DNA of 64,000 nucleotides, taken from NCBI GenBank assembly GCA_016785225.1, contig JAFBJZ010000888.1, forward strand, positions 996,501 to 1,060,500. The letters run 5' to 3'. The position numbers and the translations under genes were made by a program. This document shows positions 25,917 to 37,700 of the stretch, one piece after another. Below the pieces are notes generated by a model, which searched no databases, was not told the DNA's origin, and was given only the letters and a program-made list of their open reading frames with translations. How positions within the stretch are numbered: the first letter of the stretch is position 1; every line of letters starts with the position of its first letter. This DNA comes from Psettodes erumei (Eukaryota; Chordata; Actinopteri; Pleuronectiformes; Psettodidae).

Positions 25917-27356
25917 TCACTGGATCGATTCATTCAGACTGTGCTCACTGGGTGAACTCCGACTCATATTTGATAAGCTCGCCATGATTGATTTGACTTT
26001 GTGCGCGTAATAATTCCTCAGGTTGACCGAGGGCGCCTCTTTTATGCCCTCGTCGAAATCACAGCTTCTCATTGCGATCTCCAGCTGCTTCTGTCTCTTG
26101 TAGAACAGAGAGAATTTATTGAAAATAAGCGTAATCGGAAGCACAACTACTAGGATACCCGCCAGGATGCACGCCGAGGCGGTCAGCTTGCCCGCTATGG
26201 ACACCGGCACCACGTCTCCGTAGCCTACGGTGGTCATGCTGACGGTGGCCCACCACCAGCACGCCGGGATCGTGGAGAGATCCTCGCTGTCTTCCTTCTC
26301 CACCGTGTAGGCCATGACGGAGAAAAACGATACACCGACGGCCAGGTAGAGAAGCAGCAAGCCCACCTCTTTGTAGCTGTTCCTGAGGGTGGCACCCAAG
26401 GAGCGCAGCCCTGTGGAGTGGCGGGCCAGCTTCAGGATGCGGAAAATCCTCATAAGCCTCAGCACTTGCGCAACGCGTCCCAGGTTGGCCAGTGCCGGGC
26501 TGCTCTCCACCACCAGGTTTATAAGGAGTGTCAGGTAAAACGGGAGAATGGACACCAAGTCTATAACGTTTAGCGGGTGCTCGAAGAAATGCAGGAGATC
26601 TGGCGCCACTACGAACCTGGCGACCAGCTCCAGAGTGAACCAGCCGATGCCGAAGTGCTCCACAATCTCGAAACGGGGATCTTCGGTGGGCTGTCCCTCA
26701 CTGTCCAACAGGCTGAACTCGCTCATGCTGTTCATGCACATCGTAGCGATGGAGCCGAGCACCACCAGGATAGAGAGGATGCTGATGATGCGGCTCGCTA
26801 CGGAGTAGCCGGGGTTATCCAGCATCAACCAGATGCGCCTCCGCGCGCTCCCGAGCACCTGTTTGTCGAACTTGGTGGCGTCGTTATAAAACTCCAGCAG
26901 CTCGTCAAAAGACGAGGTGGTGCTCCCCTCATCGCTCCGGTCATCCCAGTCGTCTCGGTCCTGGTCCATTTTCCTACAGTGGTAGGCGTTGCTGCAGCAG
27001 GAGTCAATGAAGAACTCGTTGATACCCCAGTACTCGATCTCCTGGCTGAAGGAGAAGATGCACAGCTCGGCCATGACATGCAGCCGCCCCGTGTTGTAGA
27101 AATTCAACACGTAGGGGAAGAGAGCCGGGTTCCTGTCGAAGTAAAACTCTTTCTCTGTGTCGTCGTAGTCGTCGCAGAGCTCCAGTATGGACTCTTTGGA
27201 CTGACAGTGGAGCAGGCGCGCAAGCCTCGTTTCGGGGAACCGGGACAGAGTGTCGGACTGGAGACGCTTCTTGAAGCCGCCAACGTTGATGCGGATGGCG
27301 GCGTTGTCATCCGCGTGAGCACCGCCGCCCGGTCCCCCCAGGACGTGACCCGTCAT
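25917..27356 (-). CDS. kcns2: Voltage-gated K+ channel modifier subunit Kv9.2 (KCNS2)
   Basis: This encodes a 479-residue electrically silent Kv subunit that co-assembles with Kv2 channels in the plasma membrane and changes their gating; human KCNS2 is 477 residues by memory. In order: the T1 tetramerisation domain (about 20-125) with the zinc motif HX5C (H93, C99) and CC at 120-121; S1 about 186-207; S2 about 236-252; S3 about 261-283; S4 about 292-314 with R294, R300, R303, R306, K309 and R312; S5 about 331-352; selectivity filter TVGYGD at 376-381; S6 about 391-415. The PxP gating motif of S6 is replaced by PIT (407-409), as in silent subunits. The conserved tail ends SLNESIQ. The start is the M of MTGHV: the longer open frame upstream is intronic, since a CTGCAG acceptor ends 2 bases before this ATG. 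The coding part is one exon, as in other vertebrate KCNS2 genes. Confidence 0.97.
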   Translation of the reverse strand: MTGHVLGGPGGGAHADDNAAIRINVGGFKKRLQSDTLSRFPETRLARLLHCQSKESILELCDDYDDTEKEFYFDRNPALFPYVLNFYNTGRLHVMAELCIFSFSQEIEYWGINEFFIDSCCSNAYHCRKMDQDRDDWDDRSDEGSTTSSFDELLEFYNDATKFDKQVLGSARRRIWLMLDNPGYSVASRIISILSILVVLGSIATMCMNSMSEFSLLDSEGQPTEDPRFEIVEHFGIGWFTLELVARFVVAPDLLHFFEHPLNVIDLVSILPFYLTLLINLVVESSPALANLGRVAQVLRLMRIFRILKLARHSTGLRSLGATLRNSYKEVGLLLLYLAVGVSFFSVMAYTVEKEDSEDLSTIPACWWWATVSMTTVGYGDVVPVSIAGKLTASACILAGILVVVLPITLIFNKFSLFYKRQKQLEIAMRSCDFDEGIKEAPSVNLRNYYAHKVKSIMASLSNMSRSSPSEHSLNESIQ

Positions 27357-27358
27357 GT

Positions 27359-27665
27359 CTGCAGAGGGGGACACACATAGACGCACGGCGCACAGAGAGG
27401 GAGAAAGAGTGACAGACCAGATCACACTGACACGAAGAGGAAGGCAGATTCGGGAAGACAGCACAAGGAGAGCCGTGCGGTCAGAGAGGAGAGAGAAAGA
27501 AAAGAAGAAAGGGAGACGTTTTGAAATCGGTTTTCTCCCTTGAGTTAACAGATGCTTTTAAAAGTGAACGACAAAACGTATGTGTTAGACCATGTGCGTT
27601 CTCCTCTCGGTATACAGTTACGGGCAGAGCAGTTCCTTCAAACAAAGACACATGTAAGAACTTAC
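27359..27665 (-). other. kcns2: Putative 5' UTR intron of KCNS2
   Basis: On the minus strand a pyrimidine-rich CCCCCTCTGCAG acceptor ends at 27359, two bases before the KCNS2 start codon. A consensus donor GTAAGT lies at 27665-27660. Together they predict an intron of about 307 bases separating a non-coding first exon (ending at 27666, start unknown, perhaps within 27667-27900) from the coding exon. KCNS genes commonly have such a non-coding leader exon. The donor choice is inferred; cDNA would settle it. Confidence 0.45.
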
Positions 27666-28102
27666 TTTAAAGCGCTGCCAGATCACTAAATCCTCCTAAA
27701 AGAAGACTCTGCGCTCCAGTGATGGCATATCACAGTTTGGGAGTGAGGGGTTGCAAGTTGTGGCCTTATAATAAAGGCAGAGACCTTTGTGCCCTGGAGT
27801 CCAGACAGGCGCGTCTCTGTCTCGTTGATACTCGCAGCTTGAGCAGAGGAGAAGGAAACCTCTCGGACTCGGCGATATGACGGTGCCTCCGGACCGAAAT
27901 AAACTGGCATCCCTTCCTCACATATATCCGAAGGCTTCTTTAAGTGCGACAGTCATCGCATCCTGCATCCGCCGGGTTTTAAACCTAATTCAGCCACAGG
28001 TATCGGCCGTGAATCATGGGAGCCACAAGAAGCGAAACACGCCCTGGCAGTCGCTTTTGTTTGTGCGAGGGAATTCCTCCCTCTCTCTCCCTCTCCCTCT
28101 CC

Positions 28103-28104
<2 letters not shown>

Positions 28105-28149
<45 letters not shown>
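28105..28149. repeat. (CT)n tract upstream of KCNS2
   Basis: A pure CT array of about 45 bases inside a wider pyrimidine tract (about 28077-28160). On the KCNS2 sense strand it reads GAGAGA. It lies about 750 bases upstream of the KCNS2 start codon, where such tracts can be promoter-proximal. Confidence 0.95.
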
Positions 28150-28153
<4 letters not shown>

Positions 28154-29494
28154 CTTTCTATCTGTTGCTGCGCAGCAACACGTAGCTCTCCCACTGCACC
28201 GCCCTCCCGAAGTGATCTCAGCATGATGGTGCCGAGGGGCGAGGCGCAGCTCCTGGAGGAGAGGGAGTCGCCAAGTAACGAACCCACGGGAAGCATCCAG
28301 ACACATGGAGAGAAGGGTCGTGCTGACGACACGGCAAGTTCAAACAAACTGTTCTAGATTTCCGGTGCCATCGTATAATGATGATTTAGAGCTATAAACT
28401 TGCTTTGTGGCGCAATAAGCTTACATTACAGCGATGGCATGGCAGAATAAACCAAAAAACAGTAATAAGGTCAGAAGCTAATGGCAGAGACACCTTCATG
28501 TAAGAATATTATGAGAGTTAATTCACTTTTATGAAGTGCAAGGAAAGACTGGTCAACGTCAGCAGGGGTCAAGCTCCTGCGGCATCCCTCATTACAGAGC
28601 CTCCTTGCCTGCTAAAGACCAACAGCTTTGAAACTGGCTCCTTTACTTTGTAACCCAGAATTACCCTTAAAAGCTGAACCCAAGCCTGGATAATAACACC
28701 ACCGGGATTATTTTCTTCTCAGATATCCTGGACATTGTAGGATACATGTATATGCAAAACTACATTTGGTGCAAATGAAGCAGTATAACTCTCCTGTGAG
28801 AATGTCTGCAAAGTATTATAGTCGGTTATATGGTATTATGCATAAATAATGGATGTTTTCATATAAAGGTGACAACTGATTGTCGGGTCTGCAGTCATTG
28901 ATCAAACCTGCTCACTCTCATGCAGCTTGGATCAATAGCATTATGACATTCTACCCAGTGCCAGTGACTTCTCATTTAAAATGCTGTTTACCAATCCTCA
29001 CTACAGAATATGCAGGAAACAATGATGTCTGATCCATGATAGAACTATATGAGCTTTAAACAGTAACCACCGTCTGCACCACCTGCATTGCCTTTGCCAT
29101 TGACATTGCCACTCAGGTCAGTGGCGATGTAATGAACAGCCTGGCATTACAGAACATGAAGCCATGGTTAAGGCAGTGGCATTGCTCTTATTGATTAAGT
29201 GCTGAAAGTTCCACCTTCCCTAATGAAGGTGACAGTGGTCGCAGATGATGGCAGATGGCTAATATAGTGCCAGTGCACTGGGAGAAACATTAGTGTGTGC
29301 TTGTTTGTGCTATTTTTGCAACTGAATAATACACATGGCTTATTTTCAGTGCGAGTATCACACTTTAAAATAGCCACAATAAAGTTCACTGTCACTTCCA
29401 ACTGCTGAATGAGAAGATGTAATGTGAAGGCTTTCGCTATTGCTCCCTCATCAGTCCCTCATCAGTCCCTCTGCTCAGAGATGTCATTTACCCC

Positions 29495-29496
<2 letters not shown>

Positions 29497-29558
<62 letters not shown>
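29497..29558. repeat. (CA)31 microsatellite
   Basis: The longest simple repeat in the window: 62 bases of uninterrupted CA, immediately after a run of seven C. It is one of four CA arrays within about 1 kb. Confidence 0.97.
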
Positions 29559-29561
<3 letters not shown>

Positions 29562-29827
29562 GCTTAAGACAAGCTGCAATTCAAAAATCCATTCAGGATC
29601 AATGAAAGCAATTCCATACTTGCTGTACTGTAGTGCAATACTTGTTTGGGAGCTCTGGGCAGCATTGGAGCCATTTACTCCTTAATAGCATCACTTCTAG
29701 ATTTTTACTCCCAGGCAGCTAGCACATTAATATTTCATCACTTTTTTTTCTCCTCCCAACAATTGCAGATAACATGAACATGGAAGCCTATCGGGATTGC
29801 CTGGACAGATTGTGTCTTTAAAATGAT

Positions 29828-29829
<2 letters not shown>

Positions 29830-29873
<44 letters not shown>
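29830..29873. repeat. (AC)22 microsatellite
   Basis: Forty-four bases of uninterrupted AC repeat, about 270 bases after the previous CA array. Confidence 0.97.
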
Positions 29874-29874
<1 letters not shown>

Positions 29875-30032
29875 GTGTCCTCTTTCTCACTGCTCATACG
29901 GGTTTAATACCACTTCAGGTGCTACCACTATGCGAGTATTATAGATCATCTCATACGCCTCTACAGCGCTTCGATACACTCACAAAGCAGATTTATAGGA
30001 TTTGGGAAGCTTAACAAGAGCCTTGAAAACAA

Positions 30033-30057
30033 ACACACACACACACACACACACACA
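30033..30057. repeat. (AC)12 microsatellite
   Basis: Short AC array, third of the cluster. A fourth (CA)13 array lies at 30497-30522. Confidence 0.95.
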
Positions 30058-30496
30058 TCTCTCTCCTGATTACAATATTGTAAAATCACAGACGTTTCCC
30101 TAATAATGGCCCACACTTGCAGGATGCATCTGTGGGCATGTGGGAATGTTGTACTATGATTATAATCCTATTTAGTCTATCATTATCCATCCACTAGGGT
30201 TCCTGGGCACCATACTCTGTTCACTGCGATTCCAAATGTTTGTGATCTATATCGTCCTGATTAATTCACATCATATTTCTTCTCACTGCACCGTGATGTC
30301 ATATAATCCCACGTAGGCATTTGGACAATGTTCATATGTCACAGCTTCGAGGGATTAGATTGACATTCAGTGTTTATCCTTTACCTGCTGGGAGATGCTC
30401 ATTTTCTGTGCAAAATGTCTGATTTATAAGTTAAAAAAATAATAGCTGCCTTCTCATTCTGCAAGCTCCATCACTCCTGAATGGTATCTGCGATGG

Positions 30497-30522
30497 CACA
30501 CACACACACACACACACACACA
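30497..30522. repeat. (CA)13 microsatellite
   Basis: Fourth and last CA array of the cluster in the KCNS2-NIPAL2 spacer. Confidence 0.95.
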
Positions 30523-33500
30523 ACTCCTCAGGTTTCATTAGCGTGGGTGAAAGAAGCTTGATGTTTGTAACAATGAATGCCATCATGACTTTGTTCAGGA
30601 TTACTGAGGTGGTTTGGTCTAAAGTATTTGTGCTAAACAGACTACCATCTGCGGATTATTCACTTTCTGCTTTCCATTGAACCGGGCGCTTTTGATTAAT
30701 TCTTCTCCCACATGGTTGAGTTTTAATGTGCCGCTTTGCGGGGGAGGAAACATTCCTCATAGCTTAGTCTTTAACACATTTCCTTCGATCCTGCTTTCTT
30801 ATTGGCCATCTTCATTAATGTAAAAATAACCCATTACAAGTAAAATCCCTGAATTTAAATTTAAAAAGCAGAAGTGTTGAGTAACATGAAATATACATAC
30901 TCTCAAGTTAAGCATGAGTCTCAATTTTTCCAAAACTTTTCCACTCAGCTGCTGTTCAATCAACAACTAAAGTCAGTGACTAGGCAGGCTTTTGTATTCC
31001 CGGCTGTGACAGAAAAATGCGTACCGTGAATCTTTTGCTTCCTCCTGCATTTTAAATCACAGTCATTTAGATTCTGCAAACTCTTGGCAGGCTTTTATTC
31101 ACATCTCATTGCCTTTGATGGAAACGTTCGTGGAACCTCAGCATAAATTTTTTATCATAAAATAATAGACAGACTTATTGTTGTGTCTCAGCCCTGACAG
31201 CTGAACATTAGATAAAGGAAATAAAATGTCCTCAGTATTAAAATGATCTATGGCTTGAATTTCAAGCTCTGGCTTTAAATCATAAGAAACAAACTGCTGT
31301 GTTTGCTGATAGGATGCAATTAATTTTATAACAACATTGATTTTTAAATTGATTGTATGATTTGGGAGAACAAAAGTTGGAAACTAAAGCTTTGGTGCCT
31401 CCAGTATGTATTTCAGTTCACTGATTTCCAGAGGAACGCTTGAGATGATGTATAGTGGGTGTTTTGAGACAAGGTTTCATGAAAAGAAACTGCTCTCAGC
31501 TCTAAAAGGACCAATCAGTTGCAGAGTTTTTAATCATTCTAACAGTTTGAAGCCTTCATTTTCAAATCTCATATTCTATAATCATCGCCGCTCGGTCAAG
31601 AGGAGGCAATCAATCAACCCATTTATCCCTGTCAGAGTTCCGACTTTTAGTAAGTGAGTGACTATGACAGAGACAGAAGAAGGGATAGATAAAGAGTGGA
31701 TGGAGAAGCCAGAATGAGAAAGAGGCCAAAACGAATAGGACATTAAGAAGTGGATGTGGTTATCTCTCCATCTCCTCTCTCCTCCAAAGCCTGAGGTGCA
31801 GGCTCAAGTGAGAGTGTGTAGGAGTTTTTTTTTTCTTTTTGTGTGTCGACTAAATCTGCTGCTCCCTATCTTTTGCTCGGCTGCCTTTATCATTCTCTCT
31901 CCTTCCTCCCGCGCTGTCTTTATGAGGCTCTCTTAACATTTTATATCAAGTCTTCTTTCTCTTCTGTCTCTTTTATTCTTCAATCACATTTCCCTGTGTC
32001 AAAGCTCCAATATCTGTCTCCATCAGAGGTCAAGGATCAGCATCCTCATCCTTGACCGAAAACATCAGGGTGTCGTCTGAAACATCTCTGAGGGAATAAG
32101 TAATTGCTGGGGAAAATGCCATGGCCCTCTATCCATGGCAAAAGCTGTCAGTCAAAGCTCTTTCCCAGTGCCTGCAGGCAATGGACCAGCAGTCTCATGA
32201 GAGACTATATTTATCCTTTTTACTTTATAGAAATAGTAAAGAAAGGGGAATCTGTTTAGTCATGTTATTCCAACGTGAAATAAAACGTGCCTTCATTCAT
32301 TTCCACTCTTGCCCTTCACACCGCAGTAATCGCATCAAATAGGCCTTGATTATTATGGCAGACAAAGCAGGCTGACTCAGGACAACCCACAGACAGCAGA
32401 ATGAATACAGATAGAAACTGGAGACACCGATTGTCCTACTTTGACTGTTAGAAAGTGTCAGTAATTATACACATAACATATTCACAAGTTATTACACCTG
32501 AACCCATCTGACTGGATTCTATCCGTGTTCGACACGTAAGCGCTTATTGGCCCCGTGTCATGTAACAGTAGCAATGACCTAAATAGAGAGGCAGCTCCCT
32601 GACAATAATTGGAACAATAAGATCTTGTGCAAGGTCTGCCCACACAAGGAAATGGCACAGCACTGTGTGGCTACTTGCAATTTATTTTTCTTCTTCATTT
32701 AGTTGTGAGTCAGTTTTGACAGCCGGTTCACCGTGTCCTTCAGATTCTCTGGTAAGCGTTAACATGCAGAACCCTGCTACGAATGACTGTCCTGCACACT
32801 CTGAGGAGTGGGGGACATTGAGCAGTGAGCCATTGTTAACCACTCTTTTTCACATCTTCTTTTTATCTGAACTGACGGTGTTCAATGCTACAAAGCTTCA
32901 ATAAACTTCATCTCCACTATACCTCAAGATTGAGCCCATATCAGTACTGATGTTTCAAACAATAAACTGTATGTAGTCAATATGATCTGTTCAAAGTCTG
33001 TCGACTGCTTTACATTTTTTGTGTGCAGAACCATATGTTATTTCCTTGGGATATAAAATGCAGTAGTGTGATAATAATACAACTGCAAGTATGGCCCTCA
33101 TCCCAATATGTGTGTTTGTTGAGTGGATGCGTGCCAGTATTGAATATCTAGATTCATATACAATATTTACATTTGAAAGAAAAAGCAGGCATACCCTCTG
33201 CACAAGATAATTGAGAGTTGTTTGTGTTGGGCACGCCAGAACAAACCAGCGTTCATCATTCATCTGTTCACAGAAGGGAAGACTGATCAGTTAGAGCCCA
33301 TGAAAAGACAACACAACAATGCATCTCCCTTCATCCCTTTGAGCAGGGACGCACCCACAGCTGGACCTACGCTGAATGGAGATCAGATACTATCCTCCCT
33401 GATGTGCCTTGTTTGCCATTGCTCCTGATGATGGCACATTTTTCATGTCCCTTTCAGCTGCTGATGAGGCGTCCAAAAAGCACTGATTGGGAAGCGAACG

Positions 33501-34718
33501 GGAATAAATTTGTATATTCATACACATGAAACTCCTGTCGTCTGCAGGTGAGAACATCAGCAGTCTATGCACGTTCAAACGCATCTGGGAGGTTGTCACC
33601 AAGATTCCTCTGCCATCCTGAATGTGCCCAGCAGGTGGCAACTTGTTTCACAACATCTGGAGCACTGATTAGTCCACTCTGAGGGGCCTTGACATTGGGG
33701 TACCACCAAAGATGAGCAATGTCTTTATTGCACCATCATCATATTTATGTATTTATTTATTTATTTTACTCCAGAATGCTGTTTTAAGAGGCTATAATGA
33801 TTTATTCCTTCCAGCATTTTCTAGGCTAAACACTCACCAACTTAATGATAGTGCAAAATAAAACAATACACACTTTCGCCCACATGAAATAGTCTTTGTC
33901 AACTTTCTGTCACTTTTATATAAAGCTTACACTTGCTACTGTCTCAAAGACCCAGGGGGATCAAAACTAACTGCCAAACAGAAAATTAAATCCACTTTCC
34001 AATTTCAGCCCCAACACTATAAATCTTAGGCCGTATGGCTATGTCATCCGACCTTGAAACAAATTTCGCAAGCAGGAAGAACATGTGGGAAACAACTCTG
34101 CAGCTCCAGCATTTTAAAGCACTAGGTTCTCTTCTATTTGTCATTCTTTTACATCTATCAATGACCTGACAGGTGCTGCATTGAAATATTTTTTAGTTTA
34201 CTACTGTTGCACCAGTCTGCACTTATGCTTTACGACCAAATCAACACTTAAGTGTCTTTGCATCGAATGGCACCTTCTCTCATGTGGTTTCTTCAAGTGC
34301 ATCTCGTAATGTCGGACATTAGAGATGTTAGTCGACACCGAATGTAAATCAATTAGGTCTTAAAACAAAGGACCCATCTGTTGAAGCAGTTTACTGAATA
34401 GCATCAGAGTTTGGCAACGGTATTTAATCATGTAATTCATGTCCCAAAATAAAGTATAGGCTACAGTGCCCGAGGTGTATTTACAACTTGGTTAATTAAA
34501 AGTCCATTTTCCCGGCCGCATTTGAACTCATCACCAACTCCCGATCCTCACTCCGCAACACTGAGGAACTTTTCCCTCTGAGTTTCCACTGGAGCGACAG
34601 GGACGTGGGATGCATGGGATGGGGTGAAGTGAGGAATAGAACGGCGGACAAGCATGTGAAGAGAGTGGGAGCTGTGGTCGAGAAGAATATTAGTTCCTTG
34701 CAACACAATAAGGGAAAC

Positions 34719-34784
34719 ATGGCGAATTCAAGTTCCCCGCAAGCGGCTCCTCACCAGGCTGAGGTCCTGGAAAATCCACTGCGG
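34719..34784 (+). CDS. nipal2: NIPAL2 exon 1 (N-terminal 22 codons)
   Basis: The ATG at 34719 sits in a strong context (GAAACATGG), and the exon ends at a consensus donor, GCGG|GTAAGT. It joins exon 2 in phase 0, giving a soluble N-terminus ending ENPLR before the first membrane segment TYLLGIII. The frame stays open upstream to another ATG at 34605, so a longer 38-residue extension with N-glycosylation-type sites (NRT, NIS) cannot be excluded. I chose 34719 for its stronger initiation context. The N-terminus is poorly conserved in the family, so homology does not decide. Confidence 0.7.
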
Positions 34785-37700
34785 GTAAGTTTAGTTTAAG
34801 TTTCAGATCAGATCAGATGTTCGGTCGTAGAAAGAGGAAATGAGAAAGTACGGGACGTGCGCGATGTAAACTGAAACCGCTGTTTTAGACACAGCAGGCT
34901 ACAGTTAATCATGTCAGTGGAATCATTGTGGAAGAAAACCACGGATGTTTAAATTCTTTAAGCAAACTATTCATTTGATGAGACTTAAACCATCAAAGCG
35001 TCAGACTGTTATTGTGAATTCATATCATAAGATGCCCACAGGTGACATCTGGTCCAAAATCATACACGCTAAATCACTTAAATGAAAACATGTAATTATA
35101 AGCCTATAAAGTTATGTCCTTACTTGCTCTCTGTGCGATAAAAATCATGTCGAACCTGTTTCAGCCGCTCAGGTTCACTGCAGCACACGCTGCAGAGATA
35201 TGACGAAAGTTTTCCTCAGGACCTTCTCCTTCCTGAACTCCATTTGGAGCAGGAAGTTACACACTGATGCCCAGGAAGAGATTAAGTTGTTCTCTTAAAA
35301 AAAAAAAAAAAAACATTTTGGAAGTGAAAAGATAACCTCAGCCTCGAAACCTTTTTGGGTAATGAGCACTCAGCGTGGATGAGAGAGCCAAACAGCACAG
35401 AGATCTATTGCTGTTGGCACCTGTCACATCTATTTTCTAAAGGGATCCTGGCGAAATGCATTGCATTGAAAGGCCTTTTACTTCTTTTGGGCTTTTGACT
35501 TTGTAAGGTGCGCCATCTGCATCTGTGCATTAAGTTGACTCTGTGCATGCAAGTGTGTGAATTTGTGTATGTGTGTGTGTGTGTGTACCTTTACTGGTGT
35601 CATGCTGTGTGCGTGACCTCCTACTCTCAAGCACAGACACATTCTCCTCATGCTCATCTTCCCCTGCCAGTGCACTGCTCCGTTTCTGCCATGTTTCCTC
35701 CGTGTGACACTTCCAGAGTGGGGTGGGGGGACGGAGAGAGAGAGAGAGAGAGAGGAGGAATGAGAGGCGTGGGTAATGAGTAATGACTCATGGGTGGGCT
35801 GTGAGAGAATAGGTCTACTGTAAGAGTCCTGAACAACTGGCTAATGGTCCCGGTTCCCCCTCTGTCTAAAGCTACCCACCATCCCAGAGAACATCTCCAC
35901 GTCCAGGGGACAATGTCTGACTGTCTCGCACTATTCTGCCTTCCACAGCCAAAAACGTTTGCACTGCTCTCCCTTTACAATTACTTCATTATTTGCTTCA
36001 GGTGGTCCGTGCACATAAGTTTATCATGCACTGTGTAAGGTAACAGTTGGCAGCTTGTTATTGTTATCTAAGCGCTTTCCGGCCGTTGTACTTTATATGT
36101 TTTTTCAAGATTTTAAGTCAACTGACCAATTCAGTATCTTAAAATCAAGTGCAGTACTTGAGTAAATCTACTTAATTACTCTTCACTACTAACCTAAGCT
36201 AGGTGGTGCACGATGTCAGCAGTGTGGAGTTAAGCCTTAAACAGTTTTGCAGCACACTTTTCATTTTCGTGCAGACTTTGCTGTTTCCATAAGAGGTGGA
36301 GGAAGTGGGTGATGGGAGAATGTACGACTAAAATAACGGTTTTGCAGAAATACTTCTGCAGCAAACCTGGCTGCAGTAAGATACTGAGTTCACACTTCAC
36401 CTTGCTTGTGATAACAGAGGGAAGATTACGTTGGTCGGTCAGTTTATCTGACTTAAGTAATTTCCACAGCTACTGCCCACTGTACCTTGAGGATGAAAGC
36501 AACTATATTTGGAGACGCCCCCCCCCCTCCCCATCACTCTTGTAGTTCCTTCATAAGGCCAAAATATATATCTTGTATACAAGATATATGGAAATTTAAT
36601 GGGCATGGGGCCATATAATTTGCTGAGTATATTCTTGCTCCCAAGCCAATAAAATGATACCGTTGCCCTTCTTCTTCTCAACCTTATGTAAGACTCTTAC
36701 AGCAAAGTATGCTCGTCATCCGTCCCCATTCTCGTTACAGTGGACAAAACACTACACTGAACACTAGAAGGTTTTCATTGTCGAAGGTCTTGGCCTTGAT
36801 CATGGCCATGGCCTTGCTTCAGTCAACATGTAAAGTACCATGACAAATTACTGTGGGCTAATAAATGATTTATTTTTTTTCAAATGCTGCTGAAATTTAG
36901 TGGCAGGCTTAGACTTAACATTATTTGGTGTGACTTGACATAAGAACTGAACCTAATAAATTGGGGATGTCCTCTTATTTTACATCTGTCTGTCCATCCT
37001 TGTCTTTCTCGTCTATCTCTGTCTCTGAGCTGACAGTCCTTATGCCTGTGCTTCCTCTGTACCCACCTCCTCTGAGCAAACTGTAGGGCTTCATCCAGAG
37101 ATCAGCCCATCCCGGGGAGGGACAGACCCCTATTGTCAGAGGAAACAAAGGGCTACGTTGTCTATCTGTCTGTCTGTCTGTCTGTCTGTTGGTCAGTGTC
37201 CTAGTGGGTGAGTCGTCCTATCAGGCCCATTCAGCTCTTATTAAATTTTTTCTTTGGTGCATGCCTTATGTAAAGTCTGTACCCTGAGGGTGGAAAACCT
37301 TCAGTGAGTAATGACAAAAAAACCCAAATAGACCATTTCTGATAGTTATGTAAAATAAGTTCTTCTATACAGAGACTGCAAATTCCTTTAAAGGATGCAG
37401 AGCTAAATTCATTTCACCACAAGACAATAAACTTTGTAAACAGAATTGGACACCCTGGGTTGAATGTGCTCACGCAGTGCGCAGACTTTGTGCTAACCTT
37501 TGCGTTTCTTAATACTGACATTCAAACTGGCTCCACTGCTGCAGTTGGAGTCAGCTGGAGTTTATGTCAGCGTGACTTGTTAGTGCTGAGTAAAACAGCG
37601 GCAGGATCTTTTTTGATCCAGTCACTCACCGTGTCGGCTTTAAGAATACAGTCAGCCTACCTGCTCACATCCTCGTGGTCATGTCGTTGTATTTTTAAGA

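Larger units (their letters stand above)
27667..34604. other. KCNS2-NIPAL2 divergent spacer
   Basis: About 7 kb between two genes transcribed away from each other, so both promoters should lie here. The KCNS2-proximal side (27667-28350) is GC-rich and carries a long CT/GA tract. The middle holds four CA arrays between 29497 and 30522, and a TTTA-rich stretch near 33743-33768. The NIPAL2-proximal side (about 34500-34720) is GC-richer and probably contains the first exon's 5' UTR. No other gene is seen; the short open frames here match nothing I know. Confidence 0.55.

Noticed and set aside
26577..27380. 267-codon plus-strand open frame antisense to KCNS2
   Set aside because: It lies opposite the conserved KCNS2 coding exon, whose GC-rich codons suppress stops on the other strand. 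It has no recognisable domain and is best explained as a shadow.
27357..27464. 36 extra codons upstream of the KCNS2 start
   Set aside because: They do not resemble any KCNS2 N-terminus, and a splice acceptor (CTGCAG) sits two bases before the chosen ATG, so this stretch is intronic.
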